Positions 8,274-16,580 of a stretch of 52,039 bases of DNA are shown here, one piece after another. The position numbers and the translations under genes were made by a program. Each line of letters opens with the position of its first letter. Position 1 is the first letter of the stretch. Under the pieces are notes generated by a model that worked only from the letters and a program-made list of their open reading frames with translations, searched no databases and had not been told where the DNA came from. Origin of the DNA: Pseudarthrobacter naphthalenicus (GTDB lineage: Bacteria; Actinomycetota; Actinomycetes; Actinomycetales; Micrococcaceae); NCBI RefSeq assembly GCF_029076445.1, contig NZ_JARESG010000024.1, positions 1-52,039 of the forward strand. The letters run 5' to 3'.

Positions 8274-10033
8274 TGCGTAAGGTCCTGATCGCCAACCGCG
8301 GAGAAATCGCCGTCCGCATTGCCCGTGCCTGCGAGGACGCCGGGCTCGAATCCGTGGCCGTCTACGCGGACGTGGACGCCGATGCCATGCACGTTTCCGC
8401 CGCCACGGAGGCCTACAGCCTGGGCGGCAACGCGCCGTCGGACACTTACCTGAGCATCCCCAACCTCCTGCGCGTGGCGGCGAAGTCCGGCGCGGACGCC
8501 GTTCACCCCGGCTACGGCTTCCTGTCCGAGAACGCGGATTTCGCCCAAGCGGTCCTGGACGCCGGCCTGACCTGGATCGGCCCCGGCCCGGAGGCCATCC
8601 GGCAGCTGGGCAACAAGATTACGGCCCGCGAGATCGCCGTCCGGGCCGGCGCCCCGCTGGTTGCCGGCAGCGACGGTCCGGTGGCCTCCGCCGCGGAAGC
8701 GCGGGCCTTCGCCGAAGAACACGGCCTGCCTGTCGCCATCAAAGCAGCCTTCGGCGGCGGCGGCCGCGGGCTGAAAGTAGTCCGCGAAATGGACCAGATC
8801 GAGGAGTCCTTCGACTCCGCGGTCCGGGAAGCCGTGGTGGCTTTCGGCCGCGGCGAATGCTTCGTGGAGCGTTACCTGGACCGGCCGCGGCACGTGGAAG
8901 CACAGGTGCTGGCGGACCAGCACGGCAACGTGGTGGTGGTGGGTACGCGCGACTGCTCGCTGCAGCGCCGGCACCAGAAACTAGTGGAGGAGGCGCCCGC
9001 GCCTTTCCTGTCCGGGGAACAGACCCGGCAAATTTACGACGCCGCCAAGGCAGTCTGCCGCGAAGCCTCCTACGCGGGGGCCGGGACGGTGGAATTCCTG
9101 GTGGCCGCCGACGGCACCGTCGCGTTCCTTGAGGTGAACACGCGGCTGCAGGTGGAGCACCCCATCACTGAAGAGACCACCGGCGTGGACCTGGTGCAGG
9201 AGCAGTTCCGGATCGCTGCGGGCGAGCCCCTTCGCCTCACCACTGATCCGGAACCGCGCGGCCATTCATTCGAATTCCGGCTCAACGCAGAGGATGTGGG
9301 CCGCGGCTTCCTGCCCTCGCCCGGAACCATCGCCACGTTCAGCGGCCCCACCGGTCCCGGCATCCGGCTGGATTCCGGCGTCCGGTCCGGATCCATCGTG
9401 GCGCCGCAGTTCGATTCGCTGCTGGCCAAGCTGATCGTCACCGGCGCGGACAGGCCGCAGGCGCTCCGCCGGGCCCGCCGGGCCCTCGCAGAAATGGAAA
9501 TCACCGGCGTGGCCACCGTCCTGCCCTTTCACCGCGCCGTGGTGGCGGCGCCGGACTTCACGTCGGAAACCGCTTTGGGGATCCACACGCGCTGGATCGA
9601 GACGGACTTCGCGGACTCCATCGCGGCGGATCCGGAGTTCGGCACGTCCGTCCCGGACGGTGCGCGGCGCACCATCACCGTCGAGGTCGATGGCCGGCGC
9701 CTCGCCGTCGGGCTTCCCGCCGCCCTGTTGGACGGCTGGGCGAGGTCCGGTGCCGGCGTTCCGGCCGGCGTTTCGGTGGAAGGGGAGCACGACGGCGGCG
9801 CCGAGGCGGGTGCCGCCCGTCCCGGCGAGCTGCGGGCGGGCATGGCGGGGACCGTCGTGAAGTGGCTGGTGGAGCCGGGCGCCGAAGTGGCCGCCGGGGA
9901 TCCGGTGGTTGTGCTGGAGGCCATGAAGATGGAGACCCAGGTTGCCGCGCACCGTGGCGGGACGCTGACGGACGTGCGGGCTAAAGCCGGCGGTGTTGTC
10001 GGCGCGGGGGCCGTGTTGGCGCTGATCGAATAG
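8273..10033 (+). CDS. Biotin carboxylase with C-terminal biotinyl carrier domain
   Basis: 586 residues. The biotin carboxylase module spans about residues 1-450: KVLIANRGEIAVRIARAC, the glycine-rich ATP loop AAFGGGGRGLKVV, RDCSLQRRHQKLVEEAPAP and EVNTRLQVEHPITEETTG. After a linker, a biotinyl domain ends the protein with EAMKMETQ, where the biotin-accepting Lys is about residue 552. It resembles AccA-type alpha subunits of actinobacterial acyl-CoA carboxylases, but no acyl-CoA carboxyltransferase is nearby. Its partner by position is the PxpBC fusion, with which it is translationally coupled. A role in carboxylating a lactam, or as a urea-carboxylase-like split enzyme, is inference. Confidence 0.88.
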   Translation: MRKVLIANRGEIAVRIARACEDAGLESVAVYADVDADAMHVSAATEAYSLGGNAPSDTYLSIPNLLRVAAKSGADAVHPGYGFLSENADFAQAVLDAGLTWIGPGPEAIRQLGNKITAREIAVRAGAPLVAGSDGPVASAAEARAFAEEHGLPVAIKAAFGGGGRGLKVVREMDQIEESFDSAVREAVVAFGRGECFVERYLDRPRHVEAQVLADQHGNVVVVGTRDCSLQRRHQKLVEEAPAPFLSGEQTRQIYDAAKAVCREASYAGAGTVEFLVAADGTVAFLEVNTRLQVEHPITEETTGVDLVQEQFRIAAGEPLRLTTDPEPRGHSFEFRLNAEDVGRGFLPSPGTIATFSGPTGPGIRLDSGVRSGSIVAPQFDSLLAKLIVTGADRPQALRRARRALAEMEITGVATVLPFHRAVVAAPDFTSETALGIHTRWIETDFADSIAADPEFGTSVPDGARRTITVEVDGRRLAVGLPAALLDGWARSGAGVPAGVSVEGEHDGGAEAGAARPGELRAGMAGTVVKWLVEPGAEVAAGDPVVVLEAMKMETQVAAHRGGTLTDVRAKAGGVVGAGAVLALIE

Positions 10034-10081
10034 ACAGGGTCCCGCGCTCATCGGAAACTCCCGCGCCAAGCGGAAAAGGAA

Positions 10082-10110
10082 AGTCCGGCCGGGAAACATC
10101 CGGCCGGACT
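10082..10110. terminator. Hairpin terminator between convergent genes
   Basis: An 11-bp perfect GC-rich stem (AGTCCGGCCGG at 10082-10092, complement at 10100-10110) has a 7-nt loop. It lies between the biotin carboxylase gene and the convergent HhH gene. No long T run follows, so strength is uncertain. Confidence 0.6.
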
Positions 10111-10131
10111 CCTGCTGATGCTGTGAAAGTC

Positions 10132-10353
10132 TTAGTCGGTGTGGTTGGACAATGCCACCAGGACACCGGCCAGGGCAAAGTACTTGTTGCTGCCGAGGTC
10201 CTTGACGGTCTTGATGCCCATTCCGGCGAGGAGTTCGTCGTGCTTCTCCGTCAGGCCGGCCAGCGCGGAGGGCGGGGCATCAAGGATTTCCTTCAGGCTC
10301 TTGCCCTCGTAGTCCTTGTCGAGTTTCTTGCCAAGCTCAATTGAAACGGCCAT
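10132..10353 (-). CDS. Small helix-hairpin-helix domain protein
   Basis: 73 residues beginning MAVSIELGKKLDKD, chosen because AAAGG lies 6 nt upstream of ATG 10353; a second ATG two codons earlier is too close to that site. The central part PPSALAGLTEKHDELLAGMG followed by IKTVKDLGSNKYF resembles the HhH fold used in DNA contacts or structural scaffolds. It is soluble and acidic-basic mixed, with no Cys. Function is unknown. It is transcribed toward the pxp operon and shares its terminator. Confidence 0.75.
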   Translation of the reverse strand: MAVSIELGKKLDKDYEGKSLKEILDAPPSALAGLTEKHDELLAGMGIKTVKDLGSNKYFALAGVLVALSNHTD

Positions 10354-10581
10354 GATCATCCTTTGCTCGAACGAACCTTGCAGTCGGCAATCCAGGCGCG
10401 GAATGCTCCGGATTGCCATGCCGCCCACAGTGCCCCGGCGCCATAGTGGCTACGCTATCCCAGCTGTGGGCGCGCGGGGAGTTTTTCGGACTGATTTTTT
10501 GTGGCCGGAATGGGGGCAGAATGCTTCCGCTGAGTGGGAGCTTCGGTTGCCACCGTGGCCGTGACGGAACAAGGTTGCAGC

Positions 10582-11328
10582 ATGACCAAGTTGCAGGCAA
10601 CGGCCAACCACTTTGGAACGGATGTCACGGCAGGAATCGAGGCGGAGCCCGATGGTGTCATCACCCTGGCTCCTCATCTTGCTGCCCTGTGGGAGCTGGC
10701 GGCGCCGTTTCTTGACGTGCGGAACAATGACGCCCACACGCTGTACGCCTTCGGCCTGGCCAGCGCACTGCTGGACGCGCACCCCGAAGCGGATGCCGCC
10801 GTCGTGCTTCCCGCGATCATGCTGCACGACATCGGCTGGTCCCAGGTGCCGCCGTCGGAGGTCCTGGCGGCCATCGCGCCGGGAGGCGGCAGGCCGGACC
10901 TGGTGCTGCTGCATGAGAAAGAGGGCGCCAGGCTCGGGGCGGAGCTTCTCGGGAAGTCCGGCTACGATGCCGCGAAAATCCCGGCGATTCTGGCCATCAT
11001 TGACGGTCACGACTCCCGCCGTGAAGCACTCTCCATCGAGGACGCCATCGTCAAGGACGCCGACAAAACGTGGCGGCTCAGCCCACACGGCATCGACACG
11101 GTGATGGACTGGTTCGGCCTGGACCGGGGGCAGGCGCTCCGGCTGTGCAGCCAACGCGTGCACGGCCACCTGTTCACGGACGAAGCCAAAGCCATGGCAC
11201 GGGCGCTGTCGGCGCTGGAGTCGGTCACCGCGTGGCCGCAGCGCCAACAACTGCTCAAGGCCGGACCGAGTGCCGGACAGAACGCTGGCACGACCTCCGG
11301 CGGGGACGACGGCCGCGCCTCCATCTAG
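10582..11328 (+). CDS. HD-domain phosphohydrolase, paralogue of the creD product
   Basis: 248 residues. The metal-binding HD pattern is visible: His in NNDAHTLYAFG, LHDIGW (HD pair), LLHEKEGARLG, IIDGHDSR and VKDADKTWR. The order and spacing match the HD protein encoded at 23532-24302, which has LHDTGW, YEHELQGCN, IIDGHDTR and MRDADRLWR, so the two are paralogues. I chose ATG 10582 (AAGG 7 nt upstream); in-frame GTGs at 10534 and 10561 are alternatives. It sits 48 nt before an IclR regulator. By analogy with CreD it may release phosphate from an organic phosphate; the substrate is unknown. Confidence 0.82.
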   Translation: MTKLQATANHFGTDVTAGIEAEPDGVITLAPHLAALWELAAPFLDVRNNDAHTLYAFGLASALLDAHPEADAAVVLPAIMLHDIGWSQVPPSEVLAAIAPGGGRPDLVLLHEKEGARLGAELLGKSGYDAAKIPAILAIIDGHDSRREALSIEDAIVKDADKTWRLSPHGIDTVMDWFGLDRGQALRLCSQRVHGHLFTDEAKAMARALSALESVTAWPQRQQLLKAGPSAGQNAGTTSGGDDGRASI

Positions 11329-11335
11329 ACTCGAA

Positions 11336-11361
11336 TCCGGACACTGACAGGCGCGTCCGGA
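11336..11361. promoter_or_regulatory. Inverted repeat just upstream of the IclR gene
   Basis: Perfect 7-bp arms TCCGGAC (11336-11342) and GTCCGGA (11355-11361) with a 12-nt spacer lie between the HD gene stop and the IclR ribosome binding site. This is a possible autoregulatory operator, or a weak hairpin. The spacing (about two helical turns centre to centre) fits a dimeric regulator. Confidence 0.35.
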
Positions 11362-11376
11362 AACGAGGAGGTCCCC

Positions 11377-12171
11377 ATGGCCGGCGGCAGCCGCGAGCCC
11401 GGACGCACAGTGACGTCCAAGGTGCTGGCCATACTGGAGGCCTTTGAGACCTCCCGCGGCGCCCTGAGCCTGACCGATATCGCGGAGAAATCCGGGTTGC
11501 CGCTCAGTACGACGCACCGGCTGGTCAATGAACTGACGGACTGGGGCTTCCTCTCCCGCGAGCCGAACGGACGCTACCAGCTGGGCATCCGGCTGTGGGA
11601 GCTCGCCCAGAACACCGGACGCCAGCTGCGGGACGCCGCCCAGCCCTACGTTCAGGACCTGTTCTCCTTAACCGGCGAGACCGCACATCTGGCGGTCCGG
11701 GCCGGGCACGAAGTCCTCTACATTGACCGCGTTTACGGCTCGAAACGCGTGCCCCGGGCCTCCCGGGTGGGAGGACGGCTCCCAATGCACGCCACCGCCG
11801 TCGGGAAGGTCATCCTGGCGTTCGAGGACGACTGGGTCCGCGACGCCTACCTGAACCGGGACCTCGAACGGCCCACCGCCCACACCCACATCGACCCCCG
11901 GAAGTTCGCCGAGGAGCTGGCCCAGATCCGGGCGCAGGGTTACGCCACCACCCTGGAGGAAGTGCGGCTGGGCTCGTGTTCCATCGCCGTCCCCGTGTTC
12001 CATACGGGACGCATCGGTGCCGGTCTCGGCCTGGTGCTGCCCAGCTCGTACGCGTCCACCATGACCCGGCATCTTCCGGTCCTGAAGGGGATCTCCGCCC
12101 AGATTGAGCGGGCCACCGCACGGATTCCGCTGGAGACGCTGATCGGCGTGCACCGCGGCCCGCGGCCCTGA
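11377..12171 (+). CDS. IclR family transcriptional regulator
   Basis: 264 residues. The N-terminal winged helix (about 12-75) reads VLAILEAFETSRGALSLTDI, then SGLPLSTTHRLVNELTDWGF, then REPNGRYQLG. The C-terminal GAF-like effector domain contains ETAHLAVRAGHEVLYIDRVY, RLPMHATAVGKVILAF and GSCSIAVPVF. It has GAGGAGG upstream of the ATG. IclR proteins of this type often control aromatic catabolism. Its nearest candidate targets are the HD gene just upstream and the cre-type cluster that starts 4.5 kb downstream. That link is inference. Confidence 0.9.
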   Translation: MAGGSREPGRTVTSKVLAILEAFETSRGALSLTDIAEKSGLPLSTTHRLVNELTDWGFLSREPNGRYQLGIRLWELAQNTGRQLRDAAQPYVQDLFSLTGETAHLAVRAGHEVLYIDRVYGSKRVPRASRVGGRLPMHATAVGKVILAFEDDWVRDAYLNRDLERPTAHTHIDPRKFAEELAQIRAQGYATTLEEVRLGSCSIAVPVFHTGRIGAGLGLVLPSSYASTMTRHLPVLKGISAQIERATARIPLETLIGVHRGPRP

Positions 12172-12199
12172 ACCGCTTGCAGGCGGTGCCAGTTAACCC

Positions 12200-12232
12200 A
12201 GGCAGCCCCAGGACGTGGTCCCGGGGCTGCCT
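12200..12232. terminator. Bidirectional hairpin terminator between the IclR gene and adh
   Basis: Arms AGGCAGCCCCAGGAC (12200-12214) and GTCCCGGGGCTGCCT (12218-12232) pair over 15 positions with one mismatch around a GTG loop. The site is between convergent genes. There is no strong T tract. Confidence 0.6.
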
Positions 12233-12257
12233 GTATTGAGCGGTGAAACTTCGTCGA

Positions 12258-13301
12258 TTACGAGAGCGTCGACGTATCAATCACGAAGCGGTAGCGGACG
12301 TCCGAAGCGAGGACTCGTTCGTACGCTTCGTTGATCTTGCCGGCCGGGATGACCTCGATCTCGGCGCCCAGGTGGTGCTCGGCGCAGAAGTCGAGCATTT
12401 CCTGGGTCTCGCGGATGCCGCCGATCATGGAACCGGCGAAGGAGCGGCGGCCGCCGATGAGGGCAAATGCGTTCACGGGAAGCGGCTCGGCCGGGGCGCC
12501 GACGTTCACCATGGCACCGTCGAGGGACAGCAGCTGCAGGTAGGAGCTGATGTCGATCGAGGCGCTGACCGTGTTGATGATCAGGTCGAAGCTGCCCGCC
12601 AGGTCCGTGAAAGTGGCCTCGTCGCTGGTGGCGTAGTAGTGGTCCGCTCCCAGCTTCAGTCCGTCCTCCTGCTTTTTCAGCGACTGCGACAGGACACTGA
12701 CCTCAGCGCCCATGGCGTGCGCGAGCTTGACGGCCATGTGGCCGAGCCCGCCGAGGCCGACGACGGCGACCTTCTTGCCGGGACCGGCACCCCAGTGCCG
12801 CAAGGGGGAGTACGTGGTGACGCCCGCGCACAAAAGGGGAGCGGCGACGTCGAGCTCTATGCCTTCGGGGATGCTGACCACGAAGTTTTCGGTGACGACG
12901 ACGTGGGTGGAGTAGCCGCCCTGGGTGATGGTGCCGTCGCGGTCCACGGCGCCGTAGGTGCCGGTGTTTCCGGCGAGGCAGTACTGCTCCTCGCCCTTCT
13001 TGCAGTTGACGCATTCGCCGCAGGAATTGACCATGCAGCCGACGCCGACGCGGTCGCCGACGGAGTGCTTGGTGACGGCGGTGCCGACCTCGGTGACGAT
13101 GCCGGCAATCTCGTGGCCGGGAACCAGCGGGTACTGCTGGGGTCCCCACTCACCGCGGACGGTGTGGATGTCCGAGTGGCAGATGCCGGCAAATTTGATC
13201 TCGATCAGAACATCGTGCGGGCCGACGTCGCGGCGTTCGATGGTGGTGGGGACGAGATCTCCGTCAGCGGACGGGGCAGCGTAGGCATGAGCGATAAGCA
13301 A
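12258..13301 (-). CDS. Zinc-dependent NAD(P)-dependent alcohol dehydrogenase
   Basis: 347-residue MDR-family alcohol dehydrogenase of the cinnamyl-alcohol/YahK type. Catalytic zinc ligands are in GICHSDIH and PGHEIAG. The structural zinc site has four Cys in CGECVNCKKGEEQYC. The cofactor loop is GLGGLGHMAVKLA. I chose a TTG start at 13301 because AGGAG lies 5 nt upstream and the protein then begins LLIAHAYAAPSA as in relatives; an upstream in-frame start would add an unrelated Pro/Arg-rich tail. It probably reduces aldehydes with NADPH. It is transcribed toward the IclR gene. Confidence 0.88.
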   Translation of the reverse strand: MLIAHAYAAPSADGDLVPTTIERRDVGPHDVLIEIKFAGICHSDIHTVRGEWGPQQYPLVPGHEIAGIVTEVGTAVTKHSVGDRVGVGCMVNSCGECVNCKKGEEQYCLAGNTGTYGAVDRDGTITQGGYSTHVVVTENFVVSIPEGIELDVAAPLLCAGVTTYSPLRHWGAGPGKKVAVVGLGGLGHMAVKLAHAMGAEVSVLSQSLKKQEDGLKLGADHYYATSDEATFTDLAGSFDLIINTVSASIDISSYLQLLSLDGAMVNVGAPAEPLPVNAFALIGGRRSFAGSMIGGIRETQEMLDFCAEHHLGAEIEVIPAGKINEAYERVLASDVRYRFVIDTSTLS

Positions 13302-13478
13302 TATTTCTCCTATTGAGAGGGGCAGACAGCTTTCGGATGGAGCTGCTGGAGTTCGTGGCCGCGGGCGGGTGGCGCCGAGCGGGCACTCTTCCATCAAAGC
13401 GCATCCGGCAGTTCTGAGGGAGGCCCTGCCTTGAGGGGTACTGGCAGGGCCCCCCTCGGTGAACCCGTACCTGGCGCC

Positions 13479-14369
13479 TTACAGGTTCCGGGCTGGCATC
13501 TTTGCGGTCTGCACGATGTTTTCCGTGGCGGCCCAGGAGGCGAGGAGTTTGAGGGCTTCCTCCGAGGGGCTGCCGGGCACGGCGGGGTAGACCGTCAGGG
13601 TGTGGCCGGGGTCCTCGTCCAGTTCCAGGACCTGGTAGTCCAGTTCCAGGAGCCCCACCACCGGGTGCTGAAACAACTTGGTGCCGGAGTAGTGGCGTCT
13701 GACATTGTGCGCTGCCCAGCGGGTGCGGAAGTCGTCGCTGCGCATGGAGAGTTCGCCCACGAGTTCGGCGATTCCCTTGTCATGCGGATTGCGGCCTGCT
13801 TCGCGGCGGAGGATGGCCACATTGGCGCTGGCGGCGCTGTTCCAGTCGGTATAGAAGTTGTGCGACCGCGGGTCCAGGAAGATGAACCGCGAGTGGTTCC
13901 CCGGCCGCGTCGCACCGCGGTACATGTCAGCGTAGAGGGCGTAGCCCAGGGTGTTGGCGGCCACGATGTCCAGCCGGTTGTTGCCGATGAACGCGGGTGC
14001 GCCGGTGATGGCATCCAGCAGGTGCTGCAGCACGGGACGGACCCCGCGGCCTGTGGTGTTTGCCGGGCTGCGCTTGCGGCCGGAGGTCGCGGCCGTGCGT
14101 GCCAGGTCGTAGAGGTGATCATGCTCGGCGCGGTCCAGTTCCAGCGCGCCGGCGATCGAGTCGAGGACGCTGTCCGAGACGCCCGCGAGGTTCCCCCGTT
14201 CGAGGCGGGTGTAGTACTCCACGCTGACGCCCGCGAGGCGTGCGACTTCTTCGCGCCGCAGTCCGGGGACGCGGCGCCGGCCGCCGTAGGGTTCCAGGCC
14301 TGCCTGTTCCGGGGTGATGCGGGCACGGCGGGAGGACAGGAACTGCCGTACCTCTGCTCGGTTATCCAT
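13479..14369 (-). CDS. XRE-type helix-turn-helix regulator with MmyB-like ligand domain
   Basis: 296 residues. The N-terminal HTH (about 10-85) includes GLRREEVARLAGVSVEYYTR, then LERGNLAGVSDSVLDSIAGA. The C-terminal MmyB-like domain (about 110-275) contains FIGNNRLDIVAANTLGYALY, then NHSRFIFLDPRSHNFYTDW and FQHPVVGLLELDYQ. Proteins of this type often regulate an adjacent oxidoreductase gene. Here the ADH gene is the next one downstream on the same strand (177 nt away), which makes it the likely target. Effector unknown. Confidence 0.88.
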   Translation of the reverse strand: MDNRAEVRQFLSSRRARITPEQAGLEPYGGRRRVPGLRREEVARLAGVSVEYYTRLERGNLAGVSDSVLDSIAGALELDRAEHDHLYDLARTAATSGRKRSPANTTGRGVRPVLQHLLDAITGAPAFIGNNRLDIVAANTLGYALYADMYRGATRPGNHSRFIFLDPRSHNFYTDWNSAASANVAILRREAGRNPHDKGIAELVGELSMRSDDFRTRWAAHNVRRHYSGTKLFQHPVVGLLELDYQVLELDEDPGHTLTVYPAVPGSPSEEALKLLASWAATENIVQTAKMPARNL

Positions 14370-14474
14370 GGGACTTCGTTACGGGGAACCCTGATCGGCG
14401 TGGGAGGTTCTGCTGGTGCCTTGTTGCGGGCTCCCGTGGTCCGGGGCCCGCAACGGCGAAACGAGGATTCGCAG

Positions 14475-14621
14475 TCAGACCCGGGACCTGCCTTGAATGA
14501 AATGGAAGATCAGCACAACCACTGCAACAACCAGAAGTATGTGAATAAGGCCGCCGCCGATATTGGCAAGCAGGCCCAAAAGCCAGAGAACTGCGATGAT
14601 GATGGCTATCCAAAGCAACAT
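14475..14621 (-). CDS. Lmo0937-type small membrane protein
   Basis: 48 residues with two closely spaced membrane segments, LLWIAIIIAVLWLLGLL and LIHILLVVAVVVLIFHFI, joined by ANIGGG and ending in QGRSRV. This is the pattern of the lmo0937 family of small envelope proteins of unknown role, often stress-associated. I chose ATG 14621 because AAGGAG lies 6 nt upstream; a longer frame reaches back to 14669 without a ribosome site. A palindrome lies 64 nt upstream. Confidence 0.8.
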   Translation of the reverse strand: MLLWIAIIIAVLWLLGLLANIGGGLIHILLVVAVVVLIFHFIQGRSRV

Positions 14622-14684
14622 GGGACTCTCCTTGGTTTCGCTTGGCCGGGCACTGACCCGGCCTAACACCCACTCGGTATCGCG

Positions 14685-14699
14685 TGGTGATAATCACCA
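14685..14699. promoter_or_regulatory. Perfect 15-bp palindrome upstream of the small membrane protein gene
   Basis: Arms TGGTGAT (14685-14691) and ATCACCA (14693-14699) flank a single A. The site is 64 nt upstream of the lmo0937-type start, in a short AT-rich island. It could be an operator for that gene. The regulator is unknown. Confidence 0.4.
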
Positions 14700-14761
14700 T
14701 ATTTCAGAAAATGGCTACTGGATACGGCGAAACACTAAGTAGGCTACATAAAATTTGTGAG

Positions 14762-15967
14762 TCAAACCCGCCCGCTGATCACCCGGTCACGCCCGGCAAG
14801 AATGCCCATCACTGCGAGAACCGCCATGAGGCCCGCAGTGACAAGGAGCGGAAGCGTCCAGTCTCCGCTGACATCCCGAAGGCCGCCGAACATCACCGGC
14901 CCCGCCGCCGCGAGGGCGTAGCCAACGGACTGTGCCATGCCGGACAAAGACGCTGCCTGCGGGTAATTCACGGTCCGGAGGCTGAACAGCGACAGCGCAA
15001 TGACAATGAGGCTGCCGCAGCCGATTGCCCCCAGCAGGACCCACAGCAGAATGAGGTCCGGCGCAATGGCCAGCCCGAGGAACGTGACGAACGTCAGGGC
15101 GCCGCTGACAAAGGACACGAGCCGCTGGTCCGAACCCCGGTGGAGGATTCCGCCTGCGGCGAGGCTGGCAAAGACGCTGATGAGCAGGAAGATGGACAGA
15201 TGGATACCGGCAGTCGTGGCCGGGACGCCGCGGCTTTGTTCGATGGTGGGCAGCCACGCCATGAGGACGTAGAAGGCGATCGACTGCAGCCCCATGAAGG
15301 CTGTCACCTGCCAGCCCAGGGCTGACGCCCAGGGCGACCGGTAGGAGACCTCCTGCCGGGCGGCGTGCGCGGCGCCCGTCGTGTGCCGGCGCAGCCACGG
15401 CAAAAGCACCGCCATGGCAAGGAGGGCCAGTCCCACCCAGATTCCGAGGGCAAGCCGCCAGCCTGCCGGGGACGTCTGCGCGACAGGGACGACGACGGCG
15501 GCCCCGATTGCGGCGAAGGCCGCCTGGGTGGCGGTGTAGCTGCCCGTGACCTGGCTGACCCGCATCGGGAAGTCCCGCTTAACGAGCGAGGGCACCAGGA
15601 CGTTGAGAAAGGCAATGGCCAGGCCGATCAGTGCGGTGCCTGCCCAGATGAAGCCGGGCACCGGCAAGGAGCGGAGCACGATGCCCGCGGCGAGGAACAG
15701 CAGGGAAAGCCACAGTGCCCGGTCCAGTCCCAGGCGGGAAGCGAAGGCGGGCGCCACCGGCGAAAAGACTGCAAACGCAATGAGCGGCAGGCCTGTGAGG
15801 AACCCTGCTGCGGCGCCGGATAACTGCAGGTCGCTGCTGATGTTTGCGAGGACCGGTCCCACGCTGACAAAGGACACCCGAAGGTTGACTGCGATGAGCA
15901 GAAGGCCGATGAAGGCGAAACCGAACCTGACAGAGCGGTCCGACGCCTTCCTGGTTGCACCGGTCAT
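14762..15967 (-). CDS. MFS transporter, CynX/NimT type
   Basis: 401 residues with 12 predicted membrane segments. Family features include LLIAVNLRVSFVSVGPVLA in TM1, GLPLIAFAVFSPVAPAFASR in TM2 and its loop, TQAAFAAIGAAVVVPVAQ mid-protein and GMAQSVGYALAAAGPVMFGG in the C-terminal half. Relatives move cyanate, nitroimidazoles or small organic acids. The cargo cannot be assigned. GGAAG precedes the ATG. It is divergent from the membrane protein gene at 16173 and lies before the cre-type cluster, but nothing in the sequence ties it to that pathway. Confidence 0.85.
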   Translation of the reverse strand: MTGATRKASDRSVRFGFAFIGLLLIAVNLRVSFVSVGPVLANISSDLQLSGAAAGFLTGLPLIAFAVFSPVAPAFASRLGLDRALWLSLLFLAAGIVLRSLPVPGFIWAGTALIGLAIAFLNVLVPSLVKRDFPMRVSQVTGSYTATQAAFAAIGAAVVVPVAQTSPAGWRLALGIWVGLALLAMAVLLPWLRRHTTGAAHAARQEVSYRSPWASALGWQVTAFMGLQSIAFYVLMAWLPTIEQSRGVPATTAGIHLSIFLLISVFASLAAGGILHRGSDQRLVSFVSGALTFVTFLGLAIAPDLILLWVLLGAIGCGSLIVIALSLFSLRTVNYPQAASLSGMAQSVGYALAAAGPVMFGGLRDVSGDWTLPLLVTAGLMAVLAVMGILAGRDRVISGRV

Positions 15968-16172
15968 CGTGCGTTTCTTCCATCCTTTGGGGGTAGGGCG
16001 CCCATTGCACCCGTCCGATTCCGCCCGGTCAGATCAAAGCAGACCAGGCTTTTCGATTTGCCGCCAACATACCGCAAGTCGTCCCGAACTCCCCGTTCCC
16101 CGGTGCCGGAGGCGGGTGAGCCCCGTGGCCACGCCTATGCTTTTCTCAGCACGCGCCACATCTGGGAGACAC

Positions 16173-16562
16173 ATGGATAACAAGACAGCGGTCCTGCTCG
16201 TAGCGGACCGGGAGCAGTGGCAGCGGCAGTTTGCGCGCTACGCCACGATCCGCAAACGCGGAAATGGTTGCATTGGATACCTGCTCGGCGGTCCGCTGGC
16301 AGTTACTGCCCTGTACTTAGCCGGGCGCGTCCTGCCGTTGATCCAGGGAGACATCGCGCCGGGCCATCCCCGCTATGCCGATTACCGCTCCGGAACGGAC
16401 GCCGGGATCGTGGTCTTTGCTGTTTTCTTTGTCCTGTACTGCGTTGCGGGCTTCATCTTCGGCCGCTGGCTGCGCAAGACCCACCTCGCGCTGGGCTTCA
16501 ACGCGGATGGCTCCTTCCGGGAGGTGCAGCAGGACGTGGCCCGCCACGGCACAACTCCTTAG
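16173..16562 (+). CDS. Two-TM membrane protein of unknown function
   Basis: 129 residues. A charged N-terminal part (REQWQRQFARYATIRKRG) precedes two membrane helices, GYLLGGPLAVTALYLAGRVL and GIVVFAVFFVLYCVAGFIFG, separated by a polar loop. A soluble tail follows (KTHLALGFNADGSFREVQQD). ATG 16173 has GGGAG 5 nt upstream. No family is recognised. It lies 145 nt upstream of the P450 gene in the same direction but need not be in that operon. Confidence 0.72.
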   Translation: MDNKTAVLLVADREQWQRQFARYATIRKRGNGCIGYLLGGPLAVTALYLAGRVLPLIQGDIAPGHPRYADYRSGTDAGIVVFAVFFVLYCVAGFIFGRWLRKTHLALGFNADGSFREVQQDVARHGTTP

Positions 16563-16580
16563 GGGGAGAAGTTTCCGCCG

